Part shown: positions 58,970 to 64,000 of the stretch, one piece after another
Layout of the letters: every line of letters starts with the position of its first letter
Position numbering within the stretch: position 1 is the stretch's first letter
Source: Aptenodytes patagonicus
Lineage: Eukaryota > Chordata > Aves > Sphenisciformes > Spheniscidae
Reading direction: 5' to 3'
Length of the DNA stretch: 64,000 bases
Assembly (NCBI RefSeq): GCF_965638725.1
Contig: NC_134974.1
Span: forward strand, 1,634,143-1,698,142
Made by a program: the position numbers and the translations under genes
The notes under the pieces: generated by a model
Seen by the model: the letters and a program-made list of their open reading frames with translations, nothing else
Told to the model about the DNA's origin: nothing
Databases searched by the model: none

Positions 58970-60590
58970 GAGCACAAGTGTGTTGAAAACCCACCTGTAG
59001 AAGAGATGCCGGATTCACTAAATATTCTTAGTTCATCTTTTAATGTCTGTCGCTACTCGTGATCCTGACGTTTGCCCATCAGATAGGGTACCACAAAGTT
59101 AAACATTGCAGTCTCTCTCTACCTCATCAAAATGTCATGCAATGCCCAAGGAAGTTTTAAATGGGTTAGGAGAGGAAAGATGCAAAAACTCTAGTACAAA
59201 GGATTACAAGGTACTATTACAGGCGTGAAGCTGAGGCCCTTGCATGTGCATGGTGCAGGAGCTTTTGGTGCTCATAGCTGCACCAAGCAGCTGCGGAAGA
59301 GAAATGAAGGGTCTCTCCAACCCTTACTCCAGCTCTAGTGGAGCCAGCGGCAGGGACAGGACGTCAGAAAGCCCCTTCCAAAGGCTGAGATGGAACTCAG
59401 CCTGGAGTAACTAGGGATCTCCTCATTCCCACAGGAATAAAACACAGCTCCGGGTATGAGTCTTCAGAGAAAGTTTCCCTGTGGGAAGTGATTTCTTTGA
59501 TGTGGTATATTCTGGCAATTAGCAGGGAAAGGAAAATAAACCTTCTCTGCCTGAACTATTCTATGTGAGGCAGATGACAGATGCCTGGAAGTGTCCCAGA
59601 AGAGACAGGAGTGACCCATACCTATAGCGGGTAAAAGAGCTCCACGTTTATGTGTCCCTCTACCTTCTGTCCTCTCCCCCTTGGGGACCCCAGGGATGCA
59701 AGCATTCTTAAAACATGTCCGGATGAGCTCCTCCAGCCAGTGCTGCCACTGGAACAGCAGAGTTGCCTGGGATTTTATTATGGAAAGTCATAAGGTGCTA
59801 AAATACCAGTGACTGGGAACTACACAAACACTGCCGTTGCCTGCACGGTGCTAACAGAAAGCTTGGGGTCCCACTTCAAGGAGGTGGGAGCATTGCTGTT
59901 GAATGTCCCTGCACCCAGAAATGGCCCAGGACCAAGAAAGCAGAGGCTCTCAGGGTGACAGCAGGAACACAGGGCATCCTCAGCTCTTGTTGCTTCTTCA
60001 GAAACAACAGAGCCATGTCCCAAACTGGGGCGAATTCATTCTTTTGGTTAATATCCATCAAGATGCTGATACACAGGGTAGATGTTGGATCTGGTACCCT
60101 CTACCTGCAGCACTTCAACTCCTCCGCCCAGAGACAGTGTAAAGCCTGCCTGACCTCTGTACTGTCCATAGTGGTGCACTCAAACAAAAATCATGATCAA
60201 CACTTCACTGGTGTAGTGGCGAAGTCCAGGCATGTGAGATTCCTTTGCTGCCCCAGCAACAGCAGTCCTACCCAGTGGAGCCCGCTCCATTCCCCTGGGC
60301 ATCTCCATAGTCTGTAACACACAATAAACACAAGTCTCCACAGCCCCTTCTGCTGTCAGTCACCACCCCAGCAGCATCTCCCAGCTCGAGTGGAGGGTGC
60401 TAGCTAGAGTCCCACAGTCCTACCTTGAAAGTCAACCATGGCAGCTGAGCTCACACGTGATACCCGCAGCCAAACTGCAGGTAGCCTAGGAAGTGATGCA
60501 CTAGAGAGGCATTGATCTGATTCGATGAGTCAGGACCAGTGGGCTGAAGGAGGACAGTTTGTTTAGTAAATAAACTTATCACCATTCCTT
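58970..60590. other. Spacer between the two loricrins
   Basis: No supported gene. Short open frames near 59.8-60.3 kb overlap each other on both strands and carry no family signature. Confidence 0.45.
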
Positions 60591-60628
60591 TGGATGCCTC
60601 ACTTCCCACTCAGGAAAACTAGGAACAG

Positions 60629-60705
60629 TATAAAAGTTGCTGGATCTCACAGTGCTTCATTCACTCAGCTTTGCTCTGTTGTACGCGTTGTCAGAGCCGA
60701 GAAGG
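60629..60705 (+). promoter_or_regulatory. TATA box and exon 1 of loricrin B
   Basis: TATAAAA is at 60629-60635. Exon 1 runs from about 60660 to 60705 and ends GCCGAGAAG(G) before GTAAGT at 60706. The intron is 60706-61160 and ends TTTCTTGCAG. Confidence 0.78.
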
Positions 60706-61175
60706 GTAAGTCCATTTCTGCCAAAGGGAGCAATTCTTCTCTTACTTTCATGCTTGCAAAACATAAATGCATGGGTGAAGTACACCCGATGGGTGGTGGC
60801 TTGAAGGGCGGGAAGGTTGCTTTGATGAAATTAAATTTCCTGTGGATGTCAGAAGAAGCAGGATCATGCCATGCTACTGAAAGTCATGTGTTTCATCAGT
60901 ATAGAGACCGAGATGGAACAGCTATGGGATAAAAGACTTTAAATGATGGGTTGACTTCAGCAATCCGGTAATCTCCTGTTAGCAAAAGGCTCTATCTGTG
61001 ACTGGGATCCATGGAGAAAAAAGTGCTTAGAAGAAAGGAAGTTCATTGGTTCTGGAGATGGTCTGCCAATGTTGTGGGGCTGTACGTGGGTCCTTCTGGC
61101 TGGGGGAAATTCTCGTGATGACAGTGCCTGCTCGTGTGTAAAAATCACTGTTTCTTGCAGGTTCACTGCTCAAAG

Positions 61176-63446
61176 ATGTGCTCCAGACAGACCTCCGGAG
61201 GCTGCCATGAAACATCCTCCCAGTCCAGCGGATGCCACAGCGGGGGCTCCTGCTGCCACGGGGGCAGCTCCTCCAGCTACCAGGCACAGGGCTCCTCCTG
61301 CTGTGGCGGCTCAGGCTCGGGCAGCTACGGCGGGGGCAGCGGGGGCTCTGGCAAGATCATTGTCACCTCTGGTGGAGGAGGAGGAGGCTCATCAGGCTGC
61401 TGCAGTGGGGGATCCAGTGGTGGGTCTTCAGGAGCAAAGATCATAATTGGAGGTGGAAGTAGTGGGGGATCCTCTGGATGCTGTAGTGGAGGATCCAGTG
61501 GTGGGTATTCCGGATCAAAGAGCATAATTGGAGGTGGAGGTAGTGGGGGATCCTCTGGGTGCTGCAGTGGTGGATCCAGTGGTGGGTCTTCAGGAGGCAA
61601 GATCATAATTGTGGGTGGAAGTAGTGGGGGATCCTCTGGATGCTGTAGTGGAGGATCCAGTGGTGGGTATTCCGGATCAAAGAGCATAATTGGAGGTGGA
61701 GGTAGTGGGGGGTCCTCTGGATGCTGCAGTGGGGGATCCAGTGGTGGATCTTCAGGAGCAAAGATCATAATTGGAGGTGGAGGTAGTGGGGGATCCTCTG
61801 GATGCTGCAGTGGCGGATCCGGTGGTGGGTATTACGGATCAAAGAGCATAATTGGAGGTGGAGGTAGTGGGGGATCATCCGAATGCTGCAGTGGTGGATC
61901 CAGTGGTGGATCTTCAGGAGGCAAGATCATAGTTGTGGGTGGAGGTAGTGGGGGGTCCTCTGGATGCTGCAGTGGAGGATCCGGTGGTGGATCTTCAGGA
62001 TCAAAGAGCATAATTGGAGGTGGAGGTAGTGGGGGATCATCCGGATGCTGCAGTGGAGGATCCAGTGGTGGGTCTTCAGGAGGCAAGATCATAATTGTGG
62101 GTGGAGGTAGTGGGGGGTCCTCTGGATGCTGCAGTGGAGGATCCGGTGGTGGGTATTCCGGATCAAAGAGCATAATTGGAGGTGGAGGTAGTGGGGGATC
62201 CTCTGGATGCTGCAGTGGGGGATCCAGTGGTGGATCTTCAGGATCAAAGATCATAATTGGAGGTGGAAGTAGTGGGGGATCCTCTGGATGCTGTAGTGGA
62301 GGATCCAGTGGTGGGTATTCCGGATCAAAGAGCATAATTGGAGGTGGAGGTAGTGGGGGATCCTCTGGGTGCTGCAGTGGTGGATCCAGTGGTGGGTCTT
62401 CAGGAGGCAAGATCATAATTGTGGGTGGAAGTAGTGGGGGATCCTCTGGATGCTGTAGTGGAGGATCCAGTGGTGGGTATTCCGGATCAAAGAGCATAAT
62501 TGGAGGTGGAGGTAGTGGGGGGTCCTCTGGATGCTGCAGTGGGGGATCCAGTGGTGGATCTTCAGGAGCAAAGATCATAATTGGAGGTGGAGGTAGTGGG
62601 GGATCCTCTGGATGCTGCAGTGGCGGATCCGGTGGTGGGTATTACGGATCAAAGAGCATAATTGGAGGTGGAGGTAGTGGGGGATCATCCGAATGCTGCA
62701 GTGGTGGATCCAGTGGTGGATCTTCAGGAGGCAAGATCATAATTGTGGGTGGAGGTAGTGGGGGGTCCTCTGGATGCTGCAGTGGAGGATCCGGTGGTGG
62801 ATCTTCAGGATCAAAGAGCATAATTGGAGGTGGAGGTAGTGGGGGATCATCCGGATGCTGCAGTGGAGGATCCAGTGGTGGGTCTTCAGGAGGCAAGATC
62901 ATAATTGTGGGTGGAGGTAGTGGGGGGTCCTCTGGATGCTGCAGTGGAGGATCCGGTGGTGGGTATTCCGGATCAAAGAGCATAATTGGAGGTGGAGGTA
63001 GTGGGGGATCCTCTGGATGCTGCAGTGGGGGATCCAGTGGTGGGTCTTCAGGAGCAAAGATCATAATTGGAGGTGGAGGTAGTGGGGGATCCTCTGGATG
63101 CTGCAGTGGAGGATCTGGTGGTGGGTCTTCAGGAGCAAAGAGCATAATTGGAGGTGGAGGTAGTGGGGGATCCTCTGGATGCTGCAGTGGGGGATCCAGT
63201 GGTGGGTCTTCAGGAGGCAAGATCATAATTGGAGGTGGAGGTAGTGGGGAATCCTCTGGATGCTGCAGTGGGGGATCCAGTGGTGGCAGTGGCGGTTCCT
63301 CGGGCCACACAATCATCATCAGCTCTGGAGGCGGCAGCGGAGGGTCCTGCCAGTCCACACAGCAGAAATGCCCTATTGTCATTCCCAACATCGGGTGCCA
63401 TCAGACCAAGCAGGCCTGCCACTGGCCCTCCAGCCACCAGAAGTAA
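61176..63446 (+). CDS. LOR: Loricrin B, Gly/Ser/Cys-rich with Lys-bearing 27-residue repeats
   Basis: This 756-residue loricrin begins MCSRQTSGGCHETSSQSSGC, with a Cys/Ser/Gly/Gln head to about residue 58. It then has about 24 tandem 27-residue units of the form (G/A/S)K(S/I)II(G/V)GG(G/S)SGGSSG, CCSGGSSGG. Alternating units carry SKSII or (G/A)KIII. The C-terminal part, SCQSTQQKCPIVIPNIGCHQ then TKQACHWPSSHQK, is the loricrin-type Gln/Lys/Trp-Pro ending. It would be cross-linked in the cornified envelope by transglutaminase (Gln-Lys isopeptide bonds) and by disulfides. The start follows acceptor TTTCTTGCAG (exon 2 from 61161) and the leader GTTCACTGCTCAAAG. The polyadenylation signal is AATAAA at 63609-63614. 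Residues about 89-358 are repeated almost exactly as 359-628. The repeats contain no Gln, unlike loricrin A. Confidence 0.93.
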   Translation: MCSRQTSGGCHETSSQSSGCHSGGSCCHGGSSSSYQAQGSSCCGGSGSGSYGGGSGGSGKIIVTSGGGGGGSSGCCSGGSSGGSSGAKIIIGGGSSGGSSGCCSGGSSGGYSGSKSIIGGGGSGGSSGCCSGGSSGGSSGGKIIIVGGSSGGSSGCCSGGSSGGYSGSKSIIGGGGSGGSSGCCSGGSSGGSSGAKIIIGGGGSGGSSGCCSGGSGGGYYGSKSIIGGGGSGGSSECCSGGSSGGSSGGKIIVVGGGSGGSSGCCSGGSGGGSSGSKSIIGGGGSGGSSGCCSGGSSGGSSGGKIIIVGGGSGGSSGCCSGGSGGGYSGSKSIIGGGGSGGSSGCCSGGSSGGSSGSKIIIGGGSSGGSSGCCSGGSSGGYSGSKSIIGGGGSGGSSGCCSGGSSGGSSGGKIIIVGGSSGGSSGCCSGGSSGGYSGSKSIIGGGGSGGSSGCCSGGSSGGSSGAKIIIGGGGSGGSSGCCSGGSGGGYYGSKSIIGGGGSGGSSECCSGGSSGGSSGGKIIIVGGGSGGSSGCCSGGSGGGSSGSKSIIGGGGSGGSSGCCSGGSSGGSSGGKIIIVGGGSGGSSGCCSGGSGGGYSGSKSIIGGGGSGGSSGCCSGGSSGGSSGAKIIIGGGGSGGSSGCCSGGSGGGSSGAKSIIGGGGSGGSSGCCSGGSSGGSSGGKIIIGGGGSGESSGCCSGGSSGGSGGSSGHTIIISSGGGSGGSCQSTQQKCPIVIPNIGCHQTKQACHWPSSHQK
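61350..63300 (+). repeat. 81-bp tandem coding repeats with an 810-bp higher-order duplication
   Basis: The basic unit is 81 bases (27 codons); CATAATT recurs at 61442, 61523, 61604 and so on. A block of ten units, 61441-62250, is repeated directly as 62251-63060. Line-by-line comparison shows three mismatches in 810 bases (at 61932 and two within the last 20 bases), while neighbouring 81-base units differ from each other much more. Confidence 0.95.
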
Positions 63447-63639
63447 CAGCCACAGGCAGCCCCGGTTCTCAGCAAGAACAGCCCTGCCTCTGTCTTCCAA
63501 GATTGCTTGTTTCCTCCCAGCATGTCCTCTTCCCTTCTCTTCCCTTGATGCTGTATCCCTGTGCGGTGAACTCCCAGATGGCCTTTCTCACCCACCTATG
63601 TGAAGGGAAATAAAAATTACTCTGTACAGAAAGAACTGG

Positions 63640-64000
63640 TTTTGCAAGGTTGCTTTTATCCTTTGTCAGTCCCCTGTTTACTTTCAAAACGTGAATAATA
63701 CGTCAAATACATTCAGCTGTGAAATCTTCAGCCTGCAGTGCTGGAGCAGACGGGTGTTAACAGATCTTGCTTGAGAGACCTTGTTGCTTAAGCAGATGAT
63801 CTGTGTCCCTCTTCCAAATACTGTCCACCAAGGCTGCAACTTCAGCCTGGGGAACAGCTCCACCTTGGTTTCCCCTTCCCAGAGAAGGAAGCAGACCACA
63901 AGCTCTGGATTTCACTGCAGGGATTTTCAGTGCAGACAGCAGCATCCTTTGGAAATACAGTTAGGTTTTTAGGTACTCCATTTCTCTAGATTTATCACAA
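63640..64000. other. 3' flank of loricrin B, nothing recognised
   Basis: No gene or repeat is evident up to the end of the window. Confidence 0.45.

Noticed and set aside
61350-63300. Regular direct repeats that might suggest a CRISPR-like array
   Set aside because: They are in-frame coding repeats of loricrin in a vertebrate gene, with no unique spacers.
61325-63391. Long antisense open frames rich in Pro, Asp and Glu opposite loricrin B
   Set aside because: The 81-base repeat is a multiple of three, so any frame free of stops in one unit stays open across all units. They lack a promoter, splice context and independent conservation.

Overview
This window looks like part of a bird genome: a section of the epidermal differentiation complex (EDC), the cluster that supplies the structural proteins of cornified skin, scales, claws and feathers. 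Three things point to birds: corneous beta-proteins (beta-keratins), loricrins together with small Cys/Tyr/Gly-rich EDC proteins, and CR1 LINEs with the typical avian 3' end plus a solo LTR. No bacterial-type features are present. Nearly every host gene has the standard EDC layout: a TATA box, a short non-coding exon 1 ending in GTAAG(T/C/A), one intron, and the whole coding sequence in exon 2, with ATTAAA or AATAAA downstream.

Layout: (i) 0.7-1.7 kb, a claw/scale-type beta-keratin (+). (ii) 2.7-4.15 kb, a CR1 LINE fragment with a long open reverse transcriptase frame (-). (iii) 5-25 kb, five small genes of one EDMTF-like family, at 5.7 (-), 10.1 (+), 17.5 (+), 20.3 (-) and 24.3 kb (+). They are arranged largely as head-to-head pairs that share upstream sequence. 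A CR1 piece and a solo LTR lie among them. (iv) 29.1-30.4 kb, a second, diverged beta-keratin (-), facing an orphan promoter, exon and intron unit at 33.0 kb (+) that has no coding sequence. (v) 34.5-37.4 kb, a long, broken CR1 (+). (vi) 38.8-41.8 kb, a 151-residue Cys/Gln/Tyr-rich EDC protein with a 1.7 kb intron (+). (vii) 41.8-55.6 kb, a gene-poor stretch with old repeat fragments and one possible decayed EDMTF-like gene at 52.1 kb. (viii) 55.7-58.9 and 60.6-63.6 kb, two tandem loricrins (+).

The genes probably work together as cornified envelope and corneous material. The beta-keratins form filaments, the small Cys/Tyr/Gly proteins act as disulfide-rich matrix, and the loricrins are cross-linked by transglutaminase. 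The two loricrins look complementary: one carries glutamines in every repeat and almost no lysine, the other a lysine in every 27-residue repeat and no repeat glutamine. Other notable points are an inverted gene pair with almost identical coding sequence but diverged flanks (gene conversion), an 810-bp internal duplication in the second loricrin with three mismatches, a lost C-terminal Cys tail in one EDMTF-like gene caused by a single in-frame stop, and conserved proximal and distal upstream blocks shared by the family.
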